Shown: positions 11,501-22,500 of the stretch, one piece after another
Numbering within the stretch: position 1 is the first letter of the stretch
How the letters are laid out: the number at the start of each line of letters is the position of its first letter
DNA from: Mytilus galloprovincialis
Taxonomy: Eukaryota; Mollusca; Bivalvia; Mytilida; Mytilidae
Assembly (NCBI RefSeq): GCF_965363235.1
Contig: NC_134844.1
Coordinates: 95,566,664-95,630,663, forward strand
DNA: 64,000 nucleotides
Reading direction: 5' to 3'
Notes under the pieces: generated by a model
What the model was told of the DNA's origin: nothing
What the model saw: only the letters and a program-made list of their open reading frames with translations
The model's database searches: none
Made by a program: the position numbers and the translations under genes

Positions 11501-14500
11501 GAATGGAACCATGCCACAGCTTGTACAGACAGGTGTGGCGCCATCTGTATTTCAGTCAGGTCAGGTAATTCAAAGTGGGATGTTAACACAGGGAGGTAAC
11601 CTTATTTCACCATCTCTGACACAGCCTACTGGAACATCTAACACCATGGGAACAGCTCAGGTCATACAACTTGGACAGTTGCCAGCAGGTATTCAGATGT
11701 CTTCTAATGGTGGACAACAAATTATGGTAATGAATTTAATATGTAAGAAAAAGTGCTTGTTCAGAAGAAATAGTTTATTTTTTATTAAATATTTAATTCA
11801 TTCAATTGACTTCAGGTCATTAAAGATTGCATATTTTGGCGTTAATATTGATTCACTTATAGGGTCTTTGCATCGGAACTAAACACATTTATTCAAAAAC
11901 CAGTTGTTGGCATGACACGGGTTATGTTCTTCTCATATATGTTATGATGGTATGATACTAAACCCCTAACGGGAAGGATTGTGCCTGATGTTCATATGAT
12001 GAAATCATAATCTTTCAGTTAGTTTAATTGAAGTCTGGAGCTGGCATGTCAGTTAACTGCTAGTAGTCTGTTGTTATTTATGTATTATTGTCATTTTGTT
12101 TATTTTCTTTGGTTACATCTTGACATCAGACTCGGACTTCTCTTGAACTGAATTTTAATGTGCGTATTGTTATGCGTTTACTTTTCTACATTGGCTAGAG
12201 GTATAGGGGGAGGGTTGAGATCTCACAAACATGTTAAAGTCCGCCGCATTTTTGCGCCTGTCCCAAGTCAGGAGCCTCTGGCCTTTGTTAGTCTTGTATT
12301 ATTTTAATTTTAGTTTCTTGTGTACAATTTGGAAATTAGTATGGCGTTCATTATCACTGAACTAGTATATATTTGTTTAGGGGCCAGTTGAAGGACGCCT
12401 CCGGGTGCGGGAATTTCTCGCTACATTGAAAACCTGTTGGTGACCTTCTGCTGTTGTTTTTTTCTATGGTTGGGTTGCTGTCTCTTTGGCACATTCCCCA
12501 TTTCCATTCTCAATTTTATTCTGTTGCTGACAAAGCTTAAGCAAAAAACTGGATATGGTTCATAATCATAAAACTATACTATATTTACTAATAGCATAAC
12601 AATCTCCTTCATGTCCTTGTTAAAAATACAGAAAAATACCATTAGAGACCAATCTCTGTGTTAAAACTACAGAAAAATACCATGAGAGACCAATCTCCGT
12701 GTTAAAACTACAGAAAAATACCATGAGAGACCAATCTCCTTGTTAAAAATACAGAAAAATACAAAAATACCATGAGAGACCAATCTCCGTGTTAAAGTTA
12801 CAGAAAAATACCATGAGAGACCAATCTCCGTGTTAAAAATACAGAAAAATACCATGAGAGACCAATCTATGTGTTAAAAGTACAGAAAAATACCATGAGA
12901 GACCAATCTCCGTGACGGTGTTAAAGTTACAGAAAAATACCATGAGAGACCTACCATGAGAGACCAATCTCCGTGTTAAAGTTACAGAAAAATACTATGA
13001 GAGACCAATCTCTGTGTTAAAACTACAGAAAAATACCATGAGAGAACAATCTCAATGTTAAAAGTACAGAAAAATACCATGAGAGACCAATCTCCATGTT
13101 AAAGTTACAGAAAAATACCATGAGAGACCAATCTCTGTGTTAAAACTACAGAAAAATACCATGAGAGAAAAATCTCTGTGTTAAAACTACAGAAAAATAC
13201 CATGAGAGACCAATCTATGTGTTAAAAGTACAGAAAAATACCATGAGAGACCAATCTCCGTGACGGTGTTAAAGTTACAGAAAAATACCATGAGAGACCT
13301 ACCATGAGAGACCAATCTCCGTGTTAAAGTTACAGAAAAATACTATGAGAGACCAATCTCCGTGTTAAAACTACAGAAAAATACCATGAGAGAACAATCT
13401 CAATGTTAAAAGTACAGAAAAATACCATGAGAGACCAATCTCCATGTTAAAGTTACAGAAAAATACCATGAGAGACCAATCTCCGTGTTAAAACTACAGA
13501 AAAATACCATGAGAGAAAAATCTCTGTGTTAAAACTACAGAAAATACCATTAGAGACCAATCTCCTTGTTAAAAATACAGAAAAATACCATAAGTAAACC
13601 AATATTTGTGGTAAAAATACAGAAAAACACTCATATAAAGGCACACCCATCTTAATCTGACAAATTTGGTTAAACTTTATCTATGAGTAAATTGAAGTTT
13701 CATTCGTTTAAACCCCCTGCTTTGAATGTTGGATTTAATTGCAGGTTTTAAATGGAGCCAATCTACAGAGAATGCCAATAAGTGACAACAATGAAGAGGA
13801 ACCTCTTTATGTCAATGCTAAGCAATATCACCGGATACTGAAACGTAGACAGGCTAGGGCTAAACTAGAAGCTCAAGGCAAAATACCAAAGGAGAGACGG
13901 GTAATTAGTTACGGAGTGATTTGTCTCCCCTTTCTTATATAAAAATATCCTAGGATTCTGACATGTAGACAGGCTAGGGCTAAACTGGAAGCTCAAGGCA
14001 AAATACCAAAGGAGAGACGGGTAATTAGTTATGATAATGAGTTGTCTCCCCTTTTCTTATATACAAATATCACAGGACACTGACAAGTAGACAGGCTAGG
14101 CATAAACCAGAGGCTCAAGACAGAAAACCAAAGGAGAGACTGGGTATTAATTATGTTAATTAATTGTCTCCACTTCCTTATATAAAAATATCATTGGACA
14201 CTGACAAGTAGACAGGCTAGGGCTAAACTAGAGGCTCAAGGCAAAATACCAAAGGAGAGACGGGTAATTAGTTATGATAATGAGTTGTCTCCCCTTTCTT
14301 ATATACAAATATCACAGGACACTGACAAGTAGACAGGCTAGGCATAAACCAGAGGCTCAAGACAGAAAACCAAAGGAGAGACTGGGTATTAATTATGTTA
14401 ATTAATTGTCTCCACTTCCTTATATAAAAATATCATTGGACACTGACAAGTAGACAGGCTAGGGCTAAACTAGAGGCTCAAGGCAAAATACCAAAGGAGA

Positions 14501-16634
14501 GACTGGGAATTAATTATGTTAGTGAATTGTCTCCCCTTCCTAATATAAAAGTATCACAGGACAATGACATGTAGACAGACTAGAGCTAAACTAGAGGCTC
14601 CAGGTAAAATACCAAAGGAGAGACTGGGAATTATGTTAGTGAATTGTCTCCCCTTCCTAATATAAAAATACCACAGGACACTGACAAGTAGACAGGCTAT
14701 TAGAGATGAGAGGTTGCTGACAAAATACCGAAGTAGAGACATGTTATAATTAATTATAATTAATAAGTTAGTTTTATGAATTGTCTCCCCTTTCTTATAT
14801 AGAAATGAATGACAGAACACTGGCGTAAACATGTTCGTACTATAAACAACTTTCTACAGTAAGCTTTGAAAAATCAACAATTCAAAACATTCCCAATTGT
14901 AATTGATGGTCTGGATGGAAGTTGTTCATTTTTGCATTTTATTTTTTTATGTCATTTTTCTCTCTATACATATTTTACCAATTATTCTCTTTTCTACATG
15001 TTTTGCTCTATTTTGCTTTAATGTTGTGTTTTACAGAAATATTTACACGAGTCGAGACATAAACATGCAATGCAGAGATGTCGAGGAGATGGAGGTCGAT
15101 TCTTTACAACAAAACTAGAACCAAATGATGAAGGATATGACTTCAAATCAGAACAATCTGTAAGTCTTGATAGATATAGGAAGATGTGGTGCCAACGAGA
15201 CAACTCTCCATCCAAATAACAATTTGTAAAGTTAACTGTTGATGTTCATTTTTTCTTCCCCTTCTCACATTTAAATTTTTATGTCTCACTTTCGATTAAT
15301 TTAACAACGCTTGAAGCTGTGGATTTTTTTTACCCCTGCTAAGATTGAGGAGAGTATACATGTACTGTCTTACTACTGTTTGTTCATCTGTCCTATTGTA
15401 TTTCATTTTATTTTAGTCAGAACTTCATGTAAAAACGCTTTTTCAAATTAATGGCTTTTCATCTTCATGTTTACCAAATACTGAAAGTGGGCGTATCATT
15501 AGCTCACAGCTTCTTGGTTACCTAATACTGAAAGTGGGCGAAGCATTAGCTCTGTTATTAATACCAATTACTGAAAGTGGGCATTCCATTAGCTCACAGC
15601 TTCCTGTTTACATTTAAATATAGAATTGAATGCATGTCAGTCAAATGATTACTTAAGGTGGTACCCAACAATGTAACTAAAATTAATTTGGCTTGTTTAA
15701 TTTTCATAAAAATGTTGTTAAAGTATTTACTTTGACCCTTTAGGCATAACAAAAATATAAAAATTTCAAAAACTTTGAACCAGGCAACATTTTGTCAGAA
15801 AAATTACACTGGTTACATAGCAGTTTGACAAACACTAATTTTGATCATTGAGAAGCTTAATATTCCTTTTACAACACAACAGAATTAAAACGTTTAGCTG
15901 ACTTTACAGAGTTATCTCCCTGTAGTGTTAGGTACCACCTTAACATAGATAGTACAACTCGTTTACACAAATGTGTTTGTAGAATTTGTTTCTGTAAAAT
16001 ATTTAACACGGTCAATATAAACAGCCTCAGCAGGATGTGTTCCTGTAATATGTTTGACACTTTTATATAAAATATATGTACCCTGAAATCCAAAATAACC
16101 ATCCCATATTAAGAATCAATTTTACAGTATTTAGAAGAGTATTAAATATAAGGATGAATTGAAATTGACCCTCTAACATGTTTAAATTTAAGGTTGAACT
16201 TTAAAATTGACCTTTTGAATTATAGGATGATCTTTGAAAAAACCTTTTAAATTTAAAAATGAACTTTGCAATTGACTTTTTTAAATTTTAGGCTGAATTT
16301 TAAAATTAATCTTTTACATTTAAAGATAAACTTTGCAATTGACCTTTTAAATTTTAGGGTGAACTTTAAAATTTACCTTTTGAATTTTAAGATGAACTTT
16401 GCAACTGACCTTTTAAATTTAAGGATGAATTTTAAACTTAATCTTCTAAATTCAAAGATGAACTTTACAATTGACCTTTTAAATTTAAAGATGGACTTTG
16501 CAACTGATCTTTTTAATTCAAGGATGATCTTTAAATTTTAGGATGAAATAACTGATGCATCAGCTGTTACAGACTTTTTGAATCTTGAGGATAGTGACCT
16601 TCGACCTCTAAAAATAAGTGAAGACAACAGCTGA
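8550..16634 (+). CDS. NFYA: NF-YA, CCAAT-binding subunit of transcription factor NF-Y, complete
   Basis: Coding exons are 8550-8828, 9303-9428, 10315-10501, 10993-11726, 13745-13900, 15037-15159 and 16542-16634. All junctions have AG/GT borders and agree in phase, giving 565 aa (vertebrate NF-YA is about 350). Residues 1-442 are a Gln-rich activation region with QQGQ repeats, then Ser/Thr-rich 20-aa repeats. Residues 459-494 are the NF-YB/NF-YC-binding helix (EEEPLYVNAKQYHRILKRRQ, then ARAKLEAQGKIPKERR). Residues 495-517 are the DNA-binding helix (KYLHESRHKHAMQRCRG, GGRFF), in which vertebrate AMARKR reads AMQRCR. The acidic 30-aa last exon is longer than in vertebrates. The protein inserts into the CCAAT minor groove as part of the nuclear NF-Y trimer. 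The start ATG follows an acceptor at 8456, so exon 1 is non-coding and lies upstream. Confidence 0.95.
10780..10965 (+). repeat. 34-bp minisatellite, about 5 copies, NFYA intron
   Basis: Units of the form GTTAGTGCCAGACTTGATGC plus CACTCCACTTAAAT repeat about five times just upstream of the exon beginning at 10993. Confidence 0.85.
11260..11500 (+). repeat. NFYA: In-frame 60-bp coding repeat in NFYA activation domain
   Basis: Four to five 60-bp units encode QANGQVMPVSSSSSTMPQIL with few changes (VIPAS, VMPVC, VIPVS). The unit is a multiple of three, so copy number changes keep frame. The repeats are nearly identical in DNA, including silent sites, which suggests recent expansion. Confidence 0.95.
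11890..12520 (+). repeat. Dispersed bivalve repeat ending GGGTTGCTGTCTCTTTGGCA
   Basis: A long intronic stretch ends in GACGCCTCCGGGTGCGGGAA, a TTGCTGTCTCTTTGGCACAT block and CCCCATTTCCATTCTCA. The same terminal part occurs inverted at 58890-59035 and 30625-30668. The conserved end with truncated starts suggests a retroposed family. No intact coding. Confidence 0.55.
12625..13630 (+). repeat. 41-bp minisatellite, about 24 copies, NFYA intron
   Basis: Units such as ACAGAAAAATACCATGAGAG plus ACCAATCTCCGTGTTAAAAC repeat for about 1 kb. A higher-order block containing the variant 'CTCCGTGACGGTGTTAAAG' appears twice (near 12910 and 13260), showing segmental duplication within the array. Open minus-strand frames here are a by-product of the repeat. 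Confidence 0.95.
13833..14820 (+). repeat. Tandem copies of NFYA exon 6 end plus its 5' splice site
   Basis: The real exon end (from about 13833 through the donor at 13901 and the first 50 bases of intron) is repeated about seven more times at 120-122 bp spacing, starting near 13953, 14075, 14196, 14317, 14438, 14559 and 14676. The first copy still reads RQARAKLEAQGKIPKERR followed by a gtaattag donor. Later copies are altered, and two adjacent copies (14075-14316) recur as a unit at 14317-14558. None has a usable in-frame acceptor, so these are intronic exon fossils. Confidence 0.93.
15487..15610 (+). repeat. Three copies of a GAAAGTGGGC unit, about 55 bp, NFYA intron
   Basis: The phrase TACTGAAAGTGGGC and then CATTAGCTC recurs three times with variable spacing in the intron after exon 7. 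Confidence 0.7.
15653..15943 (+). mobile_element. MITE with AGGTGGTACC ends flanked by TTAA
   Basis: Ends AAGGTGGTACCCAACA and GTTAGGTACCACCTT are inverted, with TTAA spanning both outer borders. The same element lies inverted at 33164-33445 with the same TTAA borders. The TTAA target suggests a piggyBac-like mover, but a TA target (Tc1/mariner-like) cannot be excluded. Confidence 0.75.
16140..16541 (+). repeat. About 32-bp repeats containing splice-acceptor-like TTTTAGGATGAA
   Basis: About twelve degenerate units alternate 'AAATTTAAGGATGAACTTT' with 'AAAATTGACCTTTTAAATT'. The array runs directly into the acceptor of the last NFYA exon, whose border TTTTAG/GATGAAATAAC matches the repeat unit. 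The real acceptor thus looks like the last unit of the array. Confidence 0.75.
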
Positions 16635-17840
16635 CAGAGATGAGACAAATGTTACAGAACAACTGGCAGCAGGGGGGTTAACTATATCCAGTCATTATAC
16701 ATGTATGTGCCATATTAACAAAACACGGCTAGCGATAGCGAAACTATTTTTGTACCAAGCTTGTCTTAGTCTGTTGTGACTGGACACTTTCAGATTACTG
16801 GTCATGCAGGGAAACTGGACACATTAGCAGACTATGGTAGCCTATTAATAGCTTAACACAGTACAGTAGCAGACTATGGTAGCCTATTGATAGCTGGACA
16901 CAGTAGCAGACTATGGTAGCCTATTAATAGCCGCTGCTGGTCACAGTAGCAGACTATGGTAGCCTATTAATAGCCGCTGCTGGTCACAGTAGCAGACTAT
17001 GGTAGCCTATTAATAGCCGCTGCTGGTCACAGTAGCAGACTATGGTAGCCTATTAATAGCCGCTGCTGGTCACAGTAGCTGACTATGGTAGCCTATTGAT
17101 AGCCGCTGCTGGTCACAGTAGCAGACTATGGTAGCCTATTAATAGCTGGACACTATCTGTGATACAGAAAATTGAGAAGTTTATTCCAGGAATTGATCTA
17201 TAATAAGTACTTGTTGTATATTTATAATGTATGTATGAATTTATCTTATTACATTGTACAGGAAAAAATCATTCTGGTTAGAATACAATCCTGTGTCTAA
17301 GCTCACAAGGACCTCACAACAATCTCTGTTCTGGGGATTTTAAATCATCAGCCAATGGAATTTCAGCCTTCATATTGTATAAGGTGTGTTTTAATCTGAC
17401 AAAACCAGGGCATCCTGAATGTTCTTTAAAACAGAAAGTAGAACAAAACGTTTTAAAATCCTTGTAAGATTGGACATAGGATCTGTCATGATTCAGATTG
17501 TAATAAATTATTTGAAGCATTTACATGTATCATGTTTATCAATGCTTATTATCAAGATAAGTGTATATTATTGATTTCGTCAACAATGCTACACATTTAG
17601 TGATAATAAAGTCATCTACCTTTACTTTAAAAGTCTTGTAGTGAACCACCACCATTCAGAAGTAAATTGCTACAGGAATTAACCATTGGTTTGGGGGGGG
17701 GGGGGGGATTTTAAATTAGTATTCTATGGAGCAGATTAATCTTGAATTTTTAATGCAAAATCATGAACAAGTAAATTTGACTCAAAATGGTTCAATTATA
17801 TTGCTCTTTCAATAAAAGTTTTATTTTTGAAAATTTGTTT
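16635..17840 (+). other. NFYA: NFYA 3' untranslated region (inferred)
   Basis: From the TGA codon to poly(A) signals AATAAA at 17605-17610 and 17811-17816; the second is followed by a GT/T-rich TTTGTTTGTTATTTT. The region contains a 43-bp minisatellite. The extent is inferred from signals only. Confidence 0.5.
16790..17155 (+). repeat. 43-bp minisatellite in the NFYA 3' UTR region, about 8 copies
   Basis: Units CAGTAGCAGACTATGGTAGC plus CTATTAATAGCCGCTGCTGG recur with few changes. The word CTATTAATAG is self-complementary, so a transcript could form repeated small hairpins. Confidence 0.9.
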
Positions 17841-17849
17841 GTTATTTTA

Positions 17850-18475
17850 AATAATCAATGAAGAGAACTACTTTTTGTCAAACTACTTTTACTTTAATTA
17901 ATAACATTCAGATTTATGCTCATTGATTTTTGTTTGGTTGCAAATATACTACAGCAGACATGTATTTTGTCATTTCCTCCTGTCCACTGCTATGCATTGT
18001 GGGAAGCCCATTTATGTTCTACTCAAAATTCATTTCATAGCATTATAAACTGTCTTGTAAGTTCAATTTTTATTATGAAAGAAACTTAATGGCCTGTGTA
18101 CTCTTTAAGATATTGCTGTAGAGTAATTTCCAACTTTTCAATGGTTTTATTTGATATGTTAATCTACAATTATTGTATTAGTGCTTTATTTTTATTGTGC
18201 TGTTAAAGGCATTTTCTTGCTTTATATTTTTCTGTTGTCTAATAATTCATCATCATTTACTTAACATATAAGGAGGTAATTTTGGTCTTATTTAGACCTG
18301 CAAATTTATAAAAGATGAAAAGTTGTATGGCATCATTATTGACTTAAGGATGTACTTAGGTGAGGTTTTGGAATTAGTGTCAAATGTTCGGACTCATTGG
18401 TGTTTTTCCATACAATACAATGTAAAATATTTTGCTCCATATCACCCATTTATTTTTTTCATATAAGACTTAAGT
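17850..18475. other. Intergenic AT-rich DNA, no gene seen
   Basis: No exon-like or RNA-gene structure was recognised. At 18350-18480 a fragment beginning TTAAGGATGTACTTAGGTGA resembles one end of a dispersed element, but its partner end is absent. Confidence 0.4.
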
Positions 18476-18477
18476 GG

Positions 18478-18690
18478 GTCTCATTGGGGTCTAAGTGTGA
18501 CGCGGGATTGCCGATTTTTCGTAAGCGTGAATTGTGAAAGTCAAATTATTGTGTCGTGAAAACGGGAAATGAGGTCTTGCGGGACCCAGGAAATGACAAA
18601 AAAATGAGAATTGCTTACGTATATAGTGTAAGCGGGATACGGGAATCTGACAAAACAGTAAGCGGGATCCGGGATCATAACCCCCCCGGG
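18478..18690 (+). repeat. Dispersed 'GTGACGCGGGATTGCC' repeat, copy 1
   Basis: About 200 bp with ACGTATATAGTGTAAGCGGG and CGTGAAAACGGGAA words. A second copy in the same orientation lies at 49392-49605. Both carry C-runs at the end. No coding potential; class unknown. Confidence 0.75.
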
Positions 18691-19401
18691 ATTTTTTATT
18701 GGATTGATAATATTCAGTCATAAGAAATATGTTTTGAAGTGTATGATAGCAATAATGGCAAATATCAGGGGTTGTTTGGTTTAATTTCATGCCTTATTTA
18801 CATATATTGATGAGGTAGCACCAATTTTAGGCAAATTTAAAGTCATAAGTAAGATTCGTGAAGTCTTGGCATATCTCCCAGTTAATTTGGTTCAATGAAC
18901 TATTCAAGACATTTAAGAGCATATGAATCTGTTGGTGCCATTGTACAGATTGGCACCAAAGCACTTCTTGTGTTTTTTACTTTCTTTTTCGGAAATTTCT
19001 TTTCTCTATACTTTTCAAAATGTAAAAGTGAAGAAGTTACAACTTTGTGTATTTTCACCATTTGACTGAATTTATTACCATTCATAATTCATAATGTTAA
19101 AAACCAAAGGTGTAGTGTTTCATTCTAAAATGAAGCTTATAAATGTTTAATATGTTAATTATAGAAAGTAAGAAAAACATTTGATATAAGGACTAATTTG
19201 ACACAAAAGGACATTGGCGAATCCAGGGGGGGGGGGGGGGGGGGTTCTAGGGGTTGGAATCACCTTTTCTTTGGCCGATCAATGCATTTGAATGGGGACA
19301 TATAGTTGGAACCTCCCCTTTGTCCTGGGTTGGGAACCCCCCTTTTTTAAATTGGCTGGATCTGGAAGTGATACCTTCTACGGAAGGCTTACCGTGTGTG
19401 A

Positions 19402-19596
19402 TACTGTGGATTCAGTTATTTTGGCGGACTGAGGAATCTTAAGTTTTCGATGATATTTGATTTCATGCTTTTGCCAAATTCTGCACCGGAGCCTATATAA
19501 AATTTAATATTAGTTGAATATTTAAATTCGTGGTTCACCGGTATCCACAAAACCCACGAAAATTGGTATCGAACAAGTAATAATGAATTCATAGTA
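19402..19596. mobile_element. MITE with TACTGTGGATTCA ends, copy 1
   Basis: TACTGTGGATTCAGTTATT at the left answers AATAATGAATTCATAGTA at the right, with inner AATTGGTATCGAACAAGTAA matching the other copies (31441-31653 and 57671-57882). The near-palindromic structure and TA ends suggest a Tc1/mariner-type MITE (inferred). Confidence 0.65.
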
Positions 19597-19599
19597 CTG

Positions 19600-20674
19600 T
19601 ACAAATATCAATCCAGCATGTAACATTATGTAATTAATTGTCTAAGACATCATAGCATCATCAGAGACTTGTTCATTGTATAGAATACTGTCATGGAAAC
19701 CTATTAACAAAGAATTATAGTGTGCAATAGTCAATAGACACATCTGTTTAACTTTCGATGTCTATTTTGTTTGATTTATTTGTGTAAACTGCCACAGATT
19801 AAAATACATTTTTTTTTCATTGGTCAAATTTAATTCATTGAAAGCAAAATGATTTTTTTCCATCGGTCAAATGTAAATCATTGGAAGCCTTGTGATTACT
19901 TATATTTCTGTGCAATGTATTTTTTTTTATCATTCATTCTCATATTTGTAAAATTTGTAAAATAATAAACAAAAAAAATTAAGTGAAATTTGAAGGTACA
20001 CAGTTATATATGATAGCAAATAACACAGCGTTGAAGGCCAATTGATTGGTCACTTTCATTTAGAATTTTTAAGAGTAATTATTTGTATAATACATTTTTG
20101 TTCAAGAGCTGTTAAAATCTGATTTTAATGAAAAGGAGATTCAGGATAAACAAAGGGTGTGGTCGTGCTTTACAGAATAGAGAAAATCCCCCCCCCCCCC
20201 CCATTATTTAAAAAAAAATAAAAGAACTAGAGAATAATTGGGTGCCCTTATATGAAAAATAGAAAATAATCCCCAAAAAAACAACCAAAAAACAAAATTA
20301 ATGAGTTAATCGTGTTAATTAAACCTTGTATACCAAAACTCTGAATTTTGATTGTTTTGTATTGCCAAAACCATTGGTTTCAACCGTTAAAGTATCTTTG
20401 GGAGACTCACCAACATATTTGGAAATAATGAATCAACTATTAGAAAACATATTTCTGATTGAAGAGTTGTCTCTCTTTTCCAAGATTAAGCCTCGAAATT
20501 GAAAAACAAACTTTCATTTTACCGAAGTTTTAGGGCAGCAGCATCTCTTAGATAATATTGTTATTTATATTTTTTGATATTTGCCAAATCAAACTTTCAT
20601 ATCTTTATTTTTAAAAGAGGCGACAGACTTGTGTTTTATCATTTATACATTGTCACATGAGCTTGTTTACCAAA
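19600..20674. other. Intergenic AT-rich DNA, no gene seen
   Basis: Low-complexity A/T and C tracts (for example the C-run near 20190). A GTCAAATTTAATTCATTG-like phrase is duplicated near 19820-19890. No gene was recognised. Confidence 0.4.
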
Positions 20675-21036
20675 GGCCAAATAAAAATATATGTGTGGTT
20701 CTAGTAACCCTACCGTCCCTACTTTTTCGGCTTAAAAATAGCCTACCCTAAAGATTTTATTGTCATTTTTCATTAAGCACTGTTAAAGTCAGAATGATGC
20801 TTCCATAGACTTAATGTAAAAAAAAAACATAAAATAAAAAAAAATCCCTACCTACCTACCCTGACTTTTTTTCAGATGTAACTGGAACCACACATACTTT
20901 TTTATTTGGCCTAAGTTCAATTGGTTTAGAGAAAGTACATAGTGTACACAATAGATCTGTATTGTCACATGAGCTTGTTTACCAAAGTTCAATTGGTTTA
21001 GAGAAAGTACATAGTGTACACAATAGATCTGTATTG
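20649..21036 (+). repeat. Local tandem duplication, one copy interrupted by a MITE
   Basis: The phrase TGTCACATGAGCTTGTTTAC then CAAAG TTCAATTGGTTTAG, and about 40 further bases, occurs uninterrupted at 20957-21036. At 20649-20956 it is split by the element at 20675-20911. The uninterrupted copy is the empty site. Confidence 0.85.
20675..20911. mobile_element. MITE with GGCCAAATAAAAA ends
   Basis: GGCCAAATAAAAATATATGT and its complement ACATACTTTTTTATTTGGCC form the ends, extending through GTGTGGTTC. The inner part has ACCCTACC/CCTACCTACC words shared with the 2613-2861 and 53468-54465 elements. Flanks are AAA and TAA, a slightly imperfect 3-bp target duplication. Confidence 0.8.
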
Positions 21037-21039
21037 TTA

Positions 21040-22075
21040 GTATATATTATCTGTTATTTGTTTATTTTTTATTTATATATGTCAGCTTTATTTAGTATTT
21101 ACAATGTTTTGAAATAATTTTAGCATAAGAGAATTTTACATCTCATTATTTTAACCTTCTTTTATAATTAAAGTGCAAAAACTTATTTTTTTTTGTATTT
21201 CTACACAACATGTATTTTTATTTCTATAAAGACAAATAATAATAATAATAAATGTTAATTGTCATAGATGCCTTATTTGTTAATATTGTTGTTTATTAAG
21301 GATTATTTGTTTAACTGCATCATGTTGGCTTTATACCATACATGTACCATATTTACCAATTTGAGAATTTGATGCATTCTGGGTATATTTTCAAAAGCAT
21401 ACACCAAAACATTGTGATTGGTTAAAATGTTTTAAACAAAGGAAATTTATCAAATGATGTAAAATTATTTCATTTTGGCATAGGAGCAATGAAAAGAACT
21501 ACATAAGGAAAAAATCCTATAAAACAAGGGGGTGCACACTTGCTTTAAAATATATGTATGCCTGAAAAGCTAAGAATTTATTTACCAATTTTATATCAGA
21601 GCTAAACATATCAATCCAGAAATTTGCTAAAAAATAAAATGTAGAGATTTTTCAGTTGCAATTGTATGCAGTCAAAGGTGAAAATCAGGAATCTTTTAAA
21701 GTAGAAAAGAGGGGGAGTGACTCAGAATCAGGTCATTTTAAAAGATGAAAACTTTAAAGGGAAAAAGGCTAAAAAAAAATCAGAAACCATTTGATTAACT
21801 TACTATTTTTCTAAACTTTTATTTTATAATTTTAATGTCAAATTGATTTGTATTTGTTTTCAGAAATGAACTTATTTATAATTAATGTATTGTTGAAAAA
21901 AATAAAGAGATATAATTTAGAAATGATGAATTTATTTTAGAACATATAGATTGTTTACAGTTAGATGAGTCAGGGTGGCTGTCAGCCATCTTGTTTTTAG
22001 CCAAGCTCCAACAAATGACTACCAGATCATGTAGGAAAAAAAATCATAAAAACATCACTACCAATATAAAATTAA
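21040..22075. other. Intergenic AT-rich DNA, no gene seen
   Basis: AT-rich and full of short A and T tracts, with no convincing exon, RNA gene or inverted repeat. Confidence 0.4.
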
Positions 22076-22077
22076 GG

Positions 22078-22500
22078 AGATGTGGTATTATTGACATTGA
22101 GACAACTATCCACCCAAGCTCAATTGAAGAGGATGTAAGCAATTATAGGCAACATTATGACCTTCAACAATGAGATAAACCCATAAGGTATAGTCAGCTA
22201 TGAAGGGTCCCTATATAAAAAATATGAAAAAAAAACAATTTAGAAAACTGAGGACGTAATTTATATCAACTCCCTTTACGAAAAAACAAAATATGACAGA
22301 TTTGAACCAACAACCAATGAACAACAGGCTCCTGACATGGAACAGACACACACAAAATGTGACGGGTTAAACATGTTTGTGCTTGCTCCACCCTCCCATA
22401 ACCTGGCATATTGGTGCCTCAGCATAGAATAAGAACAAACTATCAAAATCAGCTGAAAAAGGCCAATCTCAGCAGCTTGATACAAAGAGTCAAACAAATC
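22078..22500 (-). repeat. Dispersed GTTGTCTCATTGGC repeat, inverted long copy
   Basis: Starts AGATGTGGTATTATTGACAT then GAGACAACTATCCACC, the complement of the conserved end of this family, and extends for over 400 bases through TATAGTCAGCTATGAAGGGT and CAGGCTCCTGACATGG. This is the longest copy here. Open frames across it are short and not conserved. Confidence 0.65.

Noticed and set aside
12667-13650. Open minus frames of repeated WYFSVVLTRRLVSHGIF type
   Set aside because: Product of the 41-bp minisatellite inside an NFYA intron.
16266-16541. 91-codon open frame of NLLNFKMNF-type repeats before the last NFYA exon
   Set aside because: It is the acceptor-like AT-rich repeat array read in one frame; the real coding exon begins at 16542.
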